64,000 bases of DNA from NCBI RefSeq assembly GCF_024168485.1, contig NZ_JALJVY010000013.1:1-64000 (forward strand), given 5' to 3'. The notes below the pieces were generated by a model, which saw nothing but the letters and a program-made list of their open reading frames with translations, ran no database searches and had not been told where the DNA came from. Origin of the DNA: Sphingobium sp. OAS761. GTDB taxonomy: Bacteria; Pseudomonadota; Alphaproteobacteria; Sphingomonadales; Sphingomonadaceae. Below, one piece after another: positions 35,825 to 45,173 of the stretch. The translations under genes and the position numbers were made by a program. Positions within the stretch are counted from its first letter, which is position 1, and each line of letters opens with the position of its first letter.

Positions 35825-36996
35825 CGCTTGCCATCCCGATAGGCATCCTGCCTGGCACGCATTTGATCCACCTCATCTTTTGCCGAGCGCGTATCGACGG
35901 AAACCTCGACCGAAAGACCAGGGATCAGAAGCCGTTTGAGTGCGGGATCGGCGTCAATGGCGATCCTGACCGGAACGCGCTGAACGATCTTGGTGAAATT
36001 GCCGGTGGCATTTTGCGGCGGCAGCAGAGAGAATTGCGCGCCGGTGCCTGGTGCGAGGCTGGCGACATGGCCATGGATATCGAGTCCTGGCAGGGCATCC
36101 ACGGCGATATGGGCGGGCTGCCCCGGCCGCATCAGGCCAAGCTGCGTTTCCTTGAAGTTCGCTTCCAGATAAATCTGTTTGACCGGAACGACCGACATCA
36201 GACGCTGCCCCGGTTGCACGAACTGGCCCGCACGCGCTGTGAGATCGCCGACACGGCCAGCGACGCTGGCGCGCACGATCGCGCTGCCCACGTTGACCTG
36301 GGCTGCCTGGGCTTGCGCGCGCGCATTGCGGCCCTGCGCCTGGGCCTGGGCCAATTGCGCGCGCAGGCCCGCTATGTGACGGCGCGCACTTTCCAGCGCG
36401 GCCTGTTGGGCGGCGACGTCCTGTCGCGCCTGCGCAGCCTGATCCCGCAACATGGCCAGCTTTTCGGCCGGCTCCGCGCCGGTCGCGACCAGCGGGGTAT
36501 AGCGTGCGACCTGCCCGGCAGCGAATCCCGCCTTGCTGCGCGCGGAGACTAGCATCGCCTGTGCCTGGTCGATCGCCGCGTCCTGTTCGCTGATCATGGC
36601 GCGCGCGTTATCCGCGTTGGCGGCCGCCAGGTCGATCTGCGCCTGGCCCTGCGCCGCTTGCGCGTCGTAATCGCGCACGTCGATGCGGAGCAGGGGCTGA
36701 CCCGCCTTGACGTCCTGATTTTCCGTGACCAGCACCTGTTCGATATAGCCGGACACGCGTGACGACGCGGTGACGCTATCCGCCTGGAAATAGGCGTCTT
36801 CGGTGCTCTGCTGAAACTTGCCGTAGGTCTGATGACGAATGAACCAGCCAACGCCCAAAATCAGCGCCAGAATTGCGGCACTACCCAGCACAAGCCGCAA
36901 TCTGCGCTTCTTCGCCGGCCCGGCGGCTTCGATCTCGGCCGGATCGCGGACCGTATCCTGATGCCCGCCTGTATCCGGCGCGTTGTCGTCATTCAT
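35821..36996 (-). CDS. EmrA/HlyD-type membrane fusion protein
   Basis: A 391-residue periplasmic adaptor with one N-terminal membrane anchor (LRLVLGSAAILALILGVGWF). The lipoyl/barrel-sandwich halves are VSGYIEQVLVTENQDVKAGQ and VAGRVGDLTARAGQFVQPG, separated by a long alpha-hairpin rich in Ala and Gln. It links the DHA2 transporter to the outer membrane factor. The ATG at 36996 is preferred to a GTG at 37008. No regulator gene adjoins the operon. Confidence 0.9.
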   Translation of the reverse strand: MNDDNAPDTGGHQDTVRDPAEIEAAGPAKKRRLRLVLGSAAILALILGVGWFIRHQTYGKFQQSTEDAYFQADSVTASSRVSGYIEQVLVTENQDVKAGQPLLRIDVRDYDAQAAQGQAQIDLAAANADNARAMISEQDAAIDQAQAMLVSARSKAGFAAGQVARYTPLVATGAEPAEKLAMLRDQAAQARQDVAAQQAALESARRHIAGLRAQLAQAQAQGRNARAQAQAAQVNVGSAIVRASVAGRVGDLTARAGQFVQPGQRLMSVVPVKQIYLEANFKETQLGLMRPGQPAHIAVDALPGLDIHGHVASLAPGTGAQFSLLPPQNATGNFTKIVQRVPVRIAIDADPALKRLLIPGLSVEVSVDTRSAKDEVDQMRARQDAYRDGKR

Positions 36997-37366
36997 AGAT
37001 TGCCCCACGGTCTCGGCACTGCCTGAGCGTGCTTATGGTTCGACCGCGTTATTTGGCAACCCAAATTGTAATTTGAAACGGAAATGTGGATTCAGGTCAG
37101 CAACACATAAACGCACAACGCTATCAGACCGGACATTGCGCTGGCCGCGCAGAGTAGCCGGAAAGGACATGCCAGCACAAAAGCGTTACCCGTTTCTTCC
37201 ATCACCTCTCACCCTTCGATTCTTTGTCGATAAGGAACGCCTAGCATAGCCTAATCACGGCCATTCGCCAAGACAGATCGGGCGTTCACAATGCGCGAGA
37301 GGCAAACAGGCGCCAAGGGCATTGCCGGAACGCCTCGATGGGCGACGTTCCGGCCATTTCATGCAG
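36997..37366. other. Intergenic region with hairpin
   Basis: This 370-base gap separates the efflux operon from the reductase gene. Arms GCCGGAACG (37324-37332) and CGTTCCGGC (37346-37354) lie just after the reductase stop and form a probable terminator without a T-run. The rest should hold the efflux promoter; AT-richer sequence at 37030-37090 is the best place. No gene seen. Confidence 0.45.
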
Positions 37367-39508
37367 TCACCGTCCCATGGCCGCAATCGCTTCGGCTGCG
37401 CCGCGGATCGCACCTTCGATGTAGGTGACACCCGTGCCGTCGCCGATTTCGACGACATCCTGGCCCGCAGCCCGCAGTGCATCTGCCAGGCTCGAATCTC
37501 CATGTGCGCCCATGGCAACCACGACATGATCGGCCGGCAGCGTTTGCGCAGTTCCGTCTGCATCGACGAACGTCACCTTGTTGCGACCGATGCCGATGTC
37601 GCTCGCGCCCGCGAACATGCCGACTCCGTGCTCCTTCAGTTCCGCCAGCAACCGCATTCGCCGGACGAGCAGCAGGCCGCCGCCGAATTTCGGCGCTTCA
37701 CCCACGATGAAGACGTCGCGCCCCCGTTCCATCAGAAATTCCGCCAGTTCGCACCCGACCAGTTCGCCGCCGATGATGACAACACGCTTGCCCAGCGGCA
37801 TCCAGGCATGGGTCGCCTTGCGGACCAGGTCGAGATTGGCGGTGGCGCCGGTCGCGGCACCGATCTTGGTCGCGATGCGTGTGGCCCAGTTCGTCTTGCG
37901 ACGAATCTCGGCATTGTCCTCACCCAGCATCATGCCCCGCAGGTCGTCGCCCGACAGGACGAAATCCTGATCATTGCCCGGAATCGGCGGCATGTCGCGC
38001 ACCGCACCGGTTGCCACGATCACCTTGTCGGGTCCCAGGCTGGCGATCAGTTCGGGCGTTGCCACGGTGTTGAGCCGTACATCCGCGCCCGCGGCTTCGA
38101 CCTCACGCCGCAGCCAGTTCAACAGGCGTTCGTTGGGCTCATAGGCCAGTCCCGCGAAACGCAGCGTGCCGCCCAGCCGGTCCGACTTTTCAAGCAGGGT
38201 CACTCTGGCGCCGGCCTCGCGCAGTCGTCGCGCCGCTTCCATGCCGCCGGGGCCGCCGCCCACGATGACGACATGTCCCGGTACCCGTGCCGGCGACCAG
38301 TCCAGATCCTCGTAGCCCGTCTCGGATCGCACCGCGCACCGCACCTGCTCGCGCAGATAGGCGGTGGACACGCAGGTGTAGCAATAAATGCAGGGACGGA
38401 TGGCATCGATGCGCCCCTCGGCTAGCTTGCGGGGCAGGTCCGGGTCCGCCAATATCTTGCGCCCCATGGCCAGGAAATCGAACTGGCCGCTTGCCAGGCC
38501 CTGATCGCCGCGATCGATTTCGACCCGGCCGGACGCAATGACTGGGATGTCTACCGCTTTGCGGATCGCGGCGGCAAATTCCAGGTGGACACCCGGTTCA
38601 TGGGGAATGTTGGACGCGGAATGCAGCTTGCCCTGACCGACGTCATGATAGGCCGTCACGGTAATGCCGTCGGCGCCCGCAGCCTCGACCATCGGCGCCA
38701 GTTCCACGGCATTGTCGATGGTAATTCCGTTCTTCTTGCCCATTTCACGCGAATCGATCTTGACCCACATGGGGAAATCCGGGCCGACCGCGTCGCGGAC
38801 GGCGCGTACCACTTCCAACAGTAGACGGGCGCGTCCTTTCAGGTCGCCGCCATATTCATCGGTGCGCTTGTTGGTCGACGGCGACATGAAGGAGGACAAG
38901 AGATAGCCATGGCCGCCATGGATTTCTATCCCGTCGAACCCGGCATCCTTGGCGCGGCGGGCCGCGGCGGCAAACTGGCCGACGGCGACTGCAATATCCT
39001 CTTTTTCCAGCACCTTCACTTGCGGGATGGCGCCGCCGGCGAAGGCGGCCATTTCCTCCGGCAGGAAATAGTCGGGGAAATCGCCCGCCAATTCAGGCGG
39101 CAGCGACGGTCCCCAGATCGGATGACCATATTGCGCGGAATGGGTCGCAACCAGACCGCCATGATGCAGTTGTGTGGCGATCCTTCCGCCGGCCGCGTGT
39201 ACCGCGTCGACCAGCTTGCGCAATCCGGGCATGAAGCGATCGTCAGAAATCGCGGTCTGCTTTGGTTGGACCGCACCGACCGGCCAGGCAACGCCCATGA
39301 CACCGGTAACGATCATCGCGGCGCCGCCCTTTGCCTGTGCGACATGATAGTCGACCAGGCGTTGGCCGACGGTCCCGTCCTCTTCCGCCAGGCTGACGCC
39401 CATCGCCGTCACGAAGATGCGGTTGGGCAGGGTCAGGGTGCCGATACGGCCCGGCGTGGTCAGATTGACGGGACCGTTTGCCCGGCTACGGGCGGTGGCT
39501 GCGGACAT
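37367..39508 (-). CDS. Two-domain FMN/4Fe-4S/FAD reductase (dienoyl-CoA reductase/TMADH-like)
   Basis: A 713-residue oxidoreductase. The N-terminal FMN barrel ends with GYLLSSFMSPSTNKRTDEYG; the [4Fe-4S] cysteines lie in CIYCYTC and a cysteine 11 residues on; the C-terminal half carries two dinucleotide motifs (VIVGGGPGGMEAARRL and VVIIGGELVGCELAEFL). This is the layout of 2,4-dienoyl-CoA reductase, trimethylamine dehydrogenase and bile-acid ene-reductases. Cysteine spacing CX2CX2CX11C is nearer to trimethylamine dehydrogenase than to dienoyl-CoA reductase. The ATG at 39508 is preceded by GAGGAGAG. An enone or dienoyl substrate is inferred. Confidence 0.88.
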   Translation of the reverse strand: MSAATARSRANGPVNLTTPGRIGTLTLPNRIFVTAMGVSLAEEDGTVGQRLVDYHVAQAKGGAAMIVTGVMGVAWPVGAVQPKQTAISDDRFMPGLRKLVDAVHAAGGRIATQLHHGGLVATHSAQYGHPIWGPSLPPELAGDFPDYFLPEEMAAFAGGAIPQVKVLEKEDIAVAVGQFAAAARRAKDAGFDGIEIHGGHGYLLSSFMSPSTNKRTDEYGGDLKGRARLLLEVVRAVRDAVGPDFPMWVKIDSREMGKKNGITIDNAVELAPMVEAAGADGITVTAYHDVGQGKLHSASNIPHEPGVHLEFAAAIRKAVDIPVIASGRVEIDRGDQGLASGQFDFLAMGRKILADPDLPRKLAEGRIDAIRPCIYCYTCVSTAYLREQVRCAVRSETGYEDLDWSPARVPGHVVIVGGGPGGMEAARRLREAGARVTLLEKSDRLGGTLRFAGLAYEPNERLLNWLRREVEAAGADVRLNTVATPELIASLGPDKVIVATGAVRDMPPIPGNDQDFVLSGDDLRGMMLGEDNAEIRRKTNWATRIATKIGAATGATANLDLVRKATHAWMPLGKRVVIIGGELVGCELAEFLMERGRDVFIVGEAPKFGGGLLLVRRMRLLAELKEHGVGMFAGASDIGIGRNKVTFVDADGTAQTLPADHVVVAMGAHGDSSLADALRAAGQDVVEIGDGTGVTYIEGAIRGAAEAIAAMGR

Positions 39509-39632
39509 CCGAGTCTCTCCTCTATTCGGCATGTGCGTATGATTGACCTGGCCCTATCACGCCCCTAACGATCCGTCCCGGCAAAACTTGCCCGCTTCGC
39601 GTAGCGGCAGGTGGCAAAAGGAGAGGTGGGTG

Positions 39633-40145
39633 ATGCAGCAATGGATGGACCGAATGGCGCTTACCGATCTGGTGATGCGCTATTGCCGCGGGTGTGACCG
39701 GCGCGATTTCGCGCTCGTTCGTTCGCTCTATCATGACGATGCGATCGACGACCACGGTGCCATGTTCCGGGGCGGTCCGGACGCCTTCGTCGCCTGGCTG
39801 CCCGAAGTCACGTCGCACTGGTCGCTGACCCGCCATTCGATCAGCAACAGCGTGTTCGTGATCGACGGCGATCAGGCGGAAGGCGAGCATTATGTCGAGG
39901 CCTGGCATCGCACCCAAGGCGACAATGCCAAGCAGTTCATCGCACTCGGCCGTTATCTCGATCGTTACGAACGGCGCGAGGGCATCTGGAAATTTACCTA
40001 TCGCAGCTTGGTGTTCGATCATGGCTCCATCGTCCCGGTGGATGACAAGGCAATGGAGCGCATGGGCAAGGATGCGCCCAATGGCAGCGCAGACAGGAAT
40101 GATCCCTCCTTCACCTATCCCTTGCTCGCGAGCCTGTCACGATGA
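39633..40145 (+). CDS. NTF2/SnoaL-like protein
   Basis: A 170-residue NTF2-like protein with MALTDLVMRYCRGCDRRDFALVRSLYHDDA at the start, as in SnoaL-4 proteins that include small dehydratases. RYLDRYERREGIWKFTYRSLVFD ends the sheet. The ATG at 39633 follows AAAGGAGAGG. It overlaps the alcohol dehydrogenase by ATGA, so the two are translationally coupled and likely act on the same compound. It is divergent from the reductase gene. Confidence 0.8.
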   Translation: MQQWMDRMALTDLVMRYCRGCDRRDFALVRSLYHDDAIDDHGAMFRGGPDAFVAWLPEVTSHWSLTRHSISNSVFVIDGDQAEGEHYVEAWHRTQGDNAKQFIALGRYLDRYERREGIWKFTYRSLVFDHGSIVPVDDKAMERMGKDAPNGSADRNDPSFTYPLLASLSR

Positions 40146-41215
40146 AGGCGGCAATATGGGACGGGCATGATCTGTTCGTCACCGACCGGCTCACGCTTCG
40201 TCCGGTAGGCCCGGGTGAGGTTCGCGTCCGGGTCCTGCGGTCGGGCATATGCCATACCGACCTGTCGATGATGACGCCGCATTTCCCGAAATTGCCGGTC
40301 GTGCTGGGGCACGAAGCGGCGGGCGAGGTCGCGGAGCTGGGTGAGGGGGTTGAAGGGTGGGCCGTCGGTGACAGGGTGGCTGTCGGCACTCAGACGCCGT
40401 GCGGAACCTGCCGAGAATGCCAGCGCAACGAACCGCATAATTGCGACATCAACTGGGGTTTCGCACCGATCTTCCCCTTTGCGCTCGACGGTGCGCCGGT
40501 TGCGTCCTTCGCCAATATTTCCTCTTTCGCATCGGAAATCGTCGTGAAGGCGGCGCAACTTTTCCCGATCGGCGACATGGCGCCCGAACAAGGCGCGCTC
40601 ATCGGCTGCGCCGTCTCCACAGGCGTATGCGCTTCGCGCATCCTGGGGCGGGTCCGGGCGGATGACACGGTGCTGGTGTTCGGTGTGGGCGGCATCGGCG
40701 TCAATGCGATCCAGGGTGCCGCGACGCTGGGCGCACGCGTTATCGCAGTCGATGCCAATCCCGCGAAGGAAGCAGTTGCGCGACGATTTGGTGCGACGGA
40801 GTTCGTCTTGGCAGATTCCGCGCAGCACGCAACGGAAGCGGCCGGCGCTTTGGCGCAGGCCTATGGTCCTGTCGACGTAGTGGTTGAATGCAGTGGCGCC
40901 GTGGGCGCCATAGAAACGGCACTGCGCAGTATCAAACGGGGTGGTCGCGCAGTCCTGATCGGCATGTCACGCCCGGACGCGACCGCCACGCTGCCGCTTC
41001 ATCAATTCGTCACTGGCGGGGAAGTGATTGCCACAATGAATGGCGGCGCCATACCGGATCGCGACTATCCTGGCCTGATTGCCGAAGCCCGCGCCGGAAC
41101 ATTGAACCTTGCCGATCAGGTCAGCGGCATATGGCCGCTCGACAGGATTGCCGACGCGATCGCGGCCCTGAGGGCAGGTGAGGTGACGCGTGCCCTGGTC
41201 GATCATGAAGGGTAG
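40142..41215 (+). CDS. Zinc-dependent alcohol dehydrogenase (class III-like)
   Basis: A 357-residue medium-chain dehydrogenase. Catalytic zinc ligands sit in RSGICHTDLS and GHEAAG; the structural-zinc cysteines have the spacing CX2CX2CX7C (CGTCRECQRNEPHNC). The Rossmann motif is FGVGGIGVNAIQGA. It is a paralogue of the gene at 45174, with long identical stretches (VGTQTPCG, LIGCAVSTG, GVGGIGVNAI). It probably oxidises a secondary or allylic alcohol of the pathway. Confidence 0.9.
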   Translation: MKAAIWDGHDLFVTDRLTLRPVGPGEVRVRVLRSGICHTDLSMMTPHFPKLPVVLGHEAAGEVAELGEGVEGWAVGDRVAVGTQTPCGTCRECQRNEPHNCDINWGFAPIFPFALDGAPVASFANISSFASEIVVKAAQLFPIGDMAPEQGALIGCAVSTGVCASRILGRVRADDTVLVFGVGGIGVNAIQGAATLGARVIAVDANPAKEAVARRFGATEFVLADSAQHATEAAGALAQAYGPVDVVVECSGAVGAIETALRSIKRGGRAVLIGMSRPDATATLPLHQFVTGGEVIATMNGGAIPDRDYPGLIAEARAGTLNLADQVSGIWPLDRIADAIAALRAGEVTRALVDHEG

Positions 41216-41220
41216 GGGGG

Positions 41221-41622
41221 TCAGCCTTTGGCGATCTGAAGCAATTCCACACGATGCCCCTGCGGATCCAGGATGAACGCGAGGCGCAATCCGTATTGCG
41301 GCAGGTCGGTAGCCGGGACGTCGATCGACGCACCGGCGGCGATGGCCTTCTCGATCGCCGGCTCCAGCGCGTCGACCCGAAAGCCGATTGTCGCTTCGCC
41401 CGGCGGCGGGCAAGGCGAGTTGGGGAAGCTGATCAGGATGAAATTGGGGGCGCCGTGTTCGCTGCCCGGCACGGACATGATCCGTTCGAACATCAGGCTT
41501 TCGCCCTCCCCCTGCGTGACTCGCCCGACGACCTCCAGGCTCAACGCCTCGACATAAAAGCGTTCCGCCGCGTCGATGTCCGCCACCTGGATCTTTGCCA
41601 GGCTGAACGCCTTTGCCGTCAT
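41221..41622 (-). CDS. VOC-family protein
   Basis: A 133-residue vicinal-oxygen-chelate protein. FSLAKIQVADIDAAERFYVEAL opens the fold and LAFILDPQGHRVELLQ closes it with the glutamate ligand. The ATG at 41622 lies behind AAGGATGG. It is convergent with the alcohol dehydrogenase (5 bases between stops) and divergent from the DUF1214 gene. It could be a glyoxalase, epimerase or isomerase. Confidence 0.8.
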   Translation of the reverse strand: MTAKAFSLAKIQVADIDAAERFYVEALSLEVVGRVTQGEGESLMFERIMSVPGSEHGAPNFILISFPNSPCPPPGEATIGFRVDALEPAIEKAIAAGASIDVPATDLPQYGLRLAFILDPQGHRVELLQIAKG

Positions 41623-41721
41623 AACCCGTCCATCCTTACGCAAACCGTCAAATTATTTGTCTTTCATATTGGCATCATAAGCTAGAGCGGGCAATATGAT
41701 ACGCAAATCGAGGAGAAGATC

Positions 41722-42816
41722 ATGGCTGAGACAAATCCGGCCCAGACAGTCCGGCTTTCCCATGTGTGGCGGGAATTTTGCGAGCGGCTGGCACAGGCGG
41801 GCGAGATACTGGACCGCCCCGACGCGCCCGGTGCGCCGATCGATCAGGCGGAAGGGCTGCGTTATCTCTCCCGAATGACGCGTACCGCACTCAACATGAT
41901 GGTGGATTCAAGCGATCCGGATTTCCCGCGCATTTTCCTGCTGACCGACGATGCCATCAAGATCGGCGCCGATAATCCTGACAATCTTTATCAGCAGATC
42001 GTCGTACGCGGTGACCGCGACTATCGCATCACCGGCACACGCGGCACCGTGCCCTACCTCTCGATCGGATCGAAGGCCAATCGCTACGCGATCGACGGGA
42101 CGATGGCGTCCACAGGCGAGATCGAGTTCGCAAATGTCGAGCTGAGCCCGGACGGCGGTTTCGAGATCATCGCCAGCCGGGACGAAAGGCCGGGCAACTG
42201 GCTGCCGATGGCGGACGACACCACGCTCATCATCATCCGGCAGACTTTCAACGACAAGAAGACGGAAACGCCTGCGGAAATGCGCATCGAGCGGATCAGT
42301 GAAGGACCAGCCGTGCCGGCCATCCTGACGCCGGACGCAATCGAGGCGCAGTTGATGGGATCTGCCGCTTGGGTGCGCGGTACCGTCAATACCTTCGCCG
42401 ACTGGTCGGAATGGTTCAAGGCGGAGCCCAACCGCATTTATATGGGCAAGGACCAGTCCGTGTATCAACGGGCCGGCGGTGACCCGAAAATATGGTATGG
42501 CCACATCTATTACGACCTTGCCCCTGACGAGGCGCTGGTCATCACAGCGACGCCTCCCGCCTGCCGCTTCTGGAATTTCCAGATCGACAATTGGTGGATG
42601 GAATCGATGGACCATGTGAACCGGAAGGTCTGGGTCAACGGCGCACAGGCAAAATATGAAGCGGACGGCAGCGTCGTGGTCGTCTGTTCCGACAAGGATC
42701 CGGGCTATGGCAACTGGATAGACCTGTCGGGGCATCGGCAGGGCACGGGCCTTTGGCGGTGGATCGAGGCCAGCGAACATCCGGTCCCGGAATGCAGGAT
42801 CGTCAAGATTTCATAA
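41722..42816 (+). CDS. DUF1214-domain protein
   Basis: A 364-residue soluble protein with a C-terminal DUF1214 block: DEALVITATPPACRFWNFQIDNWW, then the GSVVVVCSDKDPGYGNWID stretch. The N-terminal part (YLSRMTRTALNMMVDSSDPDFPRIF) is the usual leader of this group. No signal peptide is seen. Biochemical function of this domain is not established to my knowledge. The ATG at 41722 follows GAGGAGAAG. Its stop overlaps the next ATG (TAATG). A paralogue lies at 47780. Confidence 0.8.
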   Translation: MAETNPAQTVRLSHVWREFCERLAQAGEILDRPDAPGAPIDQAEGLRYLSRMTRTALNMMVDSSDPDFPRIFLLTDDAIKIGADNPDNLYQQIVVRGDRDYRITGTRGTVPYLSIGSKANRYAIDGTMASTGEIEFANVELSPDGGFEIIASRDERPGNWLPMADDTTLIIIRQTFNDKKTETPAEMRIERISEGPAVPAILTPDAIEAQLMGSAAWVRGTVNTFADWSEWFKAEPNRIYMGKDQSVYQRAGGDPKIWYGHIYYDLAPDEALVITATPPACRFWNFQIDNWWMESMDHVNRKVWVNGAQAKYEADGSVVVVCSDKDPGYGNWIDLSGHRQGTGLWRWIEASEHPVPECRIVKIS

Positions 42817-43268
42817 TGGACAACGCCGCCCGTTTCGCAGCGCTGGAAGATCGGGAGGCGATCCGCGACCTTATCGCCCGCTACGGGCCGCTGGCCGATG
42901 CGGGCGACTGCGCCGGGGCGGCCGCCCTGTGGACGCCCGACGGTGTCTATGACGTCGGCGGCTACGGCGAATATCGCGGACGCGCGGCGATCCGTGCCTT
43001 GCTGGAAGGGGATATGCATCAGGCATTGATCGCCGGCGGCTCCGCTCATCTGCTCAGCCCGCCGGTCATCGAACTGGCGGGCGATCGGGCGACCGCACGG
43101 ACCTATTCGGTGGTGTTTCACAATCGTGGCGGACAGTGGGAAGCGCACCGGGTTTCGGCGAACCTGTGGCATCTTGAACGCACGGACGAAGGCTGGCGCG
43201 TCGGCAGACGCATCAATCGCCTGCTTGACGGATCCGTCGAAGCGCGGGCACTGATCGGCGGAGGATAG
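42816..43268 (+). CDS. NTF2/SnoaL-like protein
   Basis: A 150-residue NTF2-like protein. FAALEDREAIRDLIARYGPLADAGD is the characteristic N-terminal helix pair and LWHLERTDEGWRVGRRINRLLDG the final strand. It overlaps the DUF1214 stop by TAATG and precedes the MHS transporter by 28 bases, so it belongs to one transcript with them. The reaction is not assigned. Confidence 0.82.
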   Translation: MDNAARFAALEDREAIRDLIARYGPLADAGDCAGAAALWTPDGVYDVGGYGEYRGRAAIRALLEGDMHQALIAGGSAHLLSPPVIELAGDRATARTYSVVFHNRGGQWEAHRVSANLWHLERTDEGWRVGRRINRLLDGSVEARALIGGG

Positions 43269-43296
43269 CGCGGTCATCGGACCGTAAGGGGGCGAA

Positions 43297-44592
43297 ATGG
43301 CTGGGGCGACCGAAACGTCGATGAAGGAATTGCGGACGGTCGTGGGGGCAAGTCTGATCGGGACCATGATCGAATGGTTCGATTTCTTCATTTACGGCGT
43401 TGCGTCGGCGCTGGTTTTCAATCGATTGTTCTTCCCCTCCTTCGAACCGATCATCGGCACGCTGCTGGCCTTTTCCACCTACGCGCTTGGCTTTCTCGCC
43501 AGGCCGCTCGGCGGCATCGTTTTCGGCCATTTCGGCGACCGTATCGGGCGCAAGACGCTGCTGATGATCTCGCTCTTCATGATGGGCCTGTCTACGACCG
43601 CCATCGGCCTGTTGCCGACCTATGCGACGATCGGGGTGTGGGCGCCCCTCCTCCTGATCCTGTTGCGGCTGGTGCAGGGGTTCGCGGTCGGCGGCGAATG
43701 GGGCGGAGCCGTATTGATCGTAGCGGAAATCGCACCACCGCGAGCGCGGGGTTTCTGGACCTGCTGGCCGCAGGTCGGGGCGCCCGCAGGCAATCTGCTG
43801 GCCGCCGGCGTATTCGCCGTGGCATCCGCATCGCTGACCGACGCCGACTTCAACGCCTGGGGCTGGCGTATCCCGTTTCTCCTGTCCTTCGTCCTGGTAG
43901 CGATCGGCTGGTGGTTGCGCCGCGCCGTGTCGGAGAGCGCGGTGTTCAGCGAAGAGGCGCGTGAGGGTGTCGAACGGTTCCCGGCAGTGGAGGTCATCCG
44001 GCGCCGGGGCCGTGCCTTGCTGACCGGTGCAGGTCTGCGGTTCGGAGAAAATCTCTGCTATTATGTCGCCGCCACCTTCGTCATGACCTACGTCACGGAA
44101 ATTCGCGGCGGCGACCGTTCGATGGTGCTCGAGGCAGTGCTGGTGGGATCGGCGCTCGAATGTCTGACGATGCCGCTCTTCGCCGCGCTTTCGGACAGGG
44201 TCGGCCGGCGTCTCGTCTACGGCGTTGGCGCAGCCTGCGTGGCGGCCTGGTTCCTGCTCTTCTTCCCGCTGATCGATATCGGCACGCGCCTGTCCATCAC
44301 GCTCGCAATCAGCGTCGCAATGGTCGCACATGGAGCCATGTATGCCCCGCAAGGCGCCTTCATCACGGAACTTTTCCCGACCCGCCTTCGCTATTCGGGC
44401 GCATCCATAGCCTATCAGGCGACCTCCATACTGGCTGGATCGCTGGCGCCGCTCATCGCCCTGTCGCTGTATCGGGCCACGGAGTCGGTCTGGCCGGTCG
44501 CCGCCTATGTGATCGGTGGACTGGCGGTCACATTCGCCGCTGCGCTGGCCGCGCCCGAAACGCGCGGCATCGACTTGCGGCAGGTTCAATAG
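43297..44592 (+). CDS. MHS-family metabolite:proton symporter
   Basis: A 431-residue major facilitator of the metabolite:H+ symporter family (ProP, ShiA, KgtP group). Signatures are MIEWFDFFIYGVASAL in helix 1, FGHFGDRIGRKTLLMISLFM in loop 2 and GGEWGGAVLIVAE after helix 4. It should import an organic acid across the inner membrane. AAGGGGG precedes the ATG. It sits in a transcript of NTF2-like, DUF1214 and VOC genes, so it is probably the uptake system for that pathway. Confidence 0.92.
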   Translation: MAGATETSMKELRTVVGASLIGTMIEWFDFFIYGVASALVFNRLFFPSFEPIIGTLLAFSTYALGFLARPLGGIVFGHFGDRIGRKTLLMISLFMMGLSTTAIGLLPTYATIGVWAPLLLILLRLVQGFAVGGEWGGAVLIVAEIAPPRARGFWTCWPQVGAPAGNLLAAGVFAVASASLTDADFNAWGWRIPFLLSFVLVAIGWWLRRAVSESAVFSEEAREGVERFPAVEVIRRRGRALLTGAGLRFGENLCYYVAATFVMTYVTEIRGGDRSMVLEAVLVGSALECLTMPLFAALSDRVGRRLVYGVGAACVAAWFLLFFPLIDIGTRLSITLAISVAMVAHGAMYAPQGAFITELFPTRLRYSGASIAYQATSILAGSLAPLIALSLYRATESVWPVAAYVIGGLAVTFAAALAAPETRGIDLRQVQ

Positions 44593-44608
44593 GAAAAGGG
44601 AAGCGGAC

Positions 44609-45061
44609 ATGGGGCTGAGGGGCGTAAATCGCATCATGGTGGCGGTCCGCGATCTGGAACAAGGAAAGGCGCTCTACAGCGATATGTTGGGCGCGACGTT
44701 TGACGACGCTCACTGGACCGGCGAGCCGTTCGGTATCCTGGTATCCATCGCCTGGGACGCAGGCATAGAGTTGTGCGCGCCGATGCCGGGCCGGGAAGAG
44801 GACAGCATTATCTCGCCCTTTCTGCAGCATCATGGCGAAGGCATAATGACGGTGTTTTTCGGCGTAGACGATGGAGACGCAGCGATGGCACGGGCGAATG
44901 ACGCCGGCTTCGCCTGCGTTCACGGCCTCGATTATACGCAGGCGGAAATCGACGCGCATCTGGGTGCGCGTTTCAGCCGCTATCAGGAGCAGATGATCGA
45001 TAGCGTGGAACGGTGTGGATTTACGGTTGCCCTCGCACGGCTCGATCCAAAACCTGCCTGA
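44609..45061 (+). CDS. VOC-family protein
   Basis: A 150-residue vicinal-oxygen-chelate protein opening with VNRIMVAVRDLEQGKALYSDML. The C-terminal half is less canonical and lacks the usual E-L-x-Q ending, so metal binding may differ. It lies 16 bases after the MHS transporter and is followed by a terminator, making it the last gene of the operon. Confidence 0.75.
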   Translation: MGLRGVNRIMVAVRDLEQGKALYSDMLGATFDDAHWTGEPFGILVSIAWDAGIELCAPMPGREEDSIISPFLQHHGEGIMTVFFGVDDGDAAMARANDAGFACVHGLDYTQAEIDAHLGARFSRYQEQMIDSVERCGFTVALARLDPKPA

Positions 45062-45095
45062 TCAAGGCTCTGGAACCATAGCCGGAGCCGGAAAC

Positions 45096-45120
45096 AGCGC
45101 CCGATACGCGACCGGGCGCT
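45096..45120 (+). terminator. Rho-independent-like terminator
   Basis: Arms AGCGCCCG (45096-45103) and CGGGCGCT (45113-45120) around 9 bases, followed on the plus strand by TTCCTTTAT. It ends the operon that begins at 41722. Confidence 0.75.
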
Positions 45121-45173
45121 TTCCTTTATCAAATTGACAGCATCGGCATGGGACGGCGCATCATCCGTGGACT

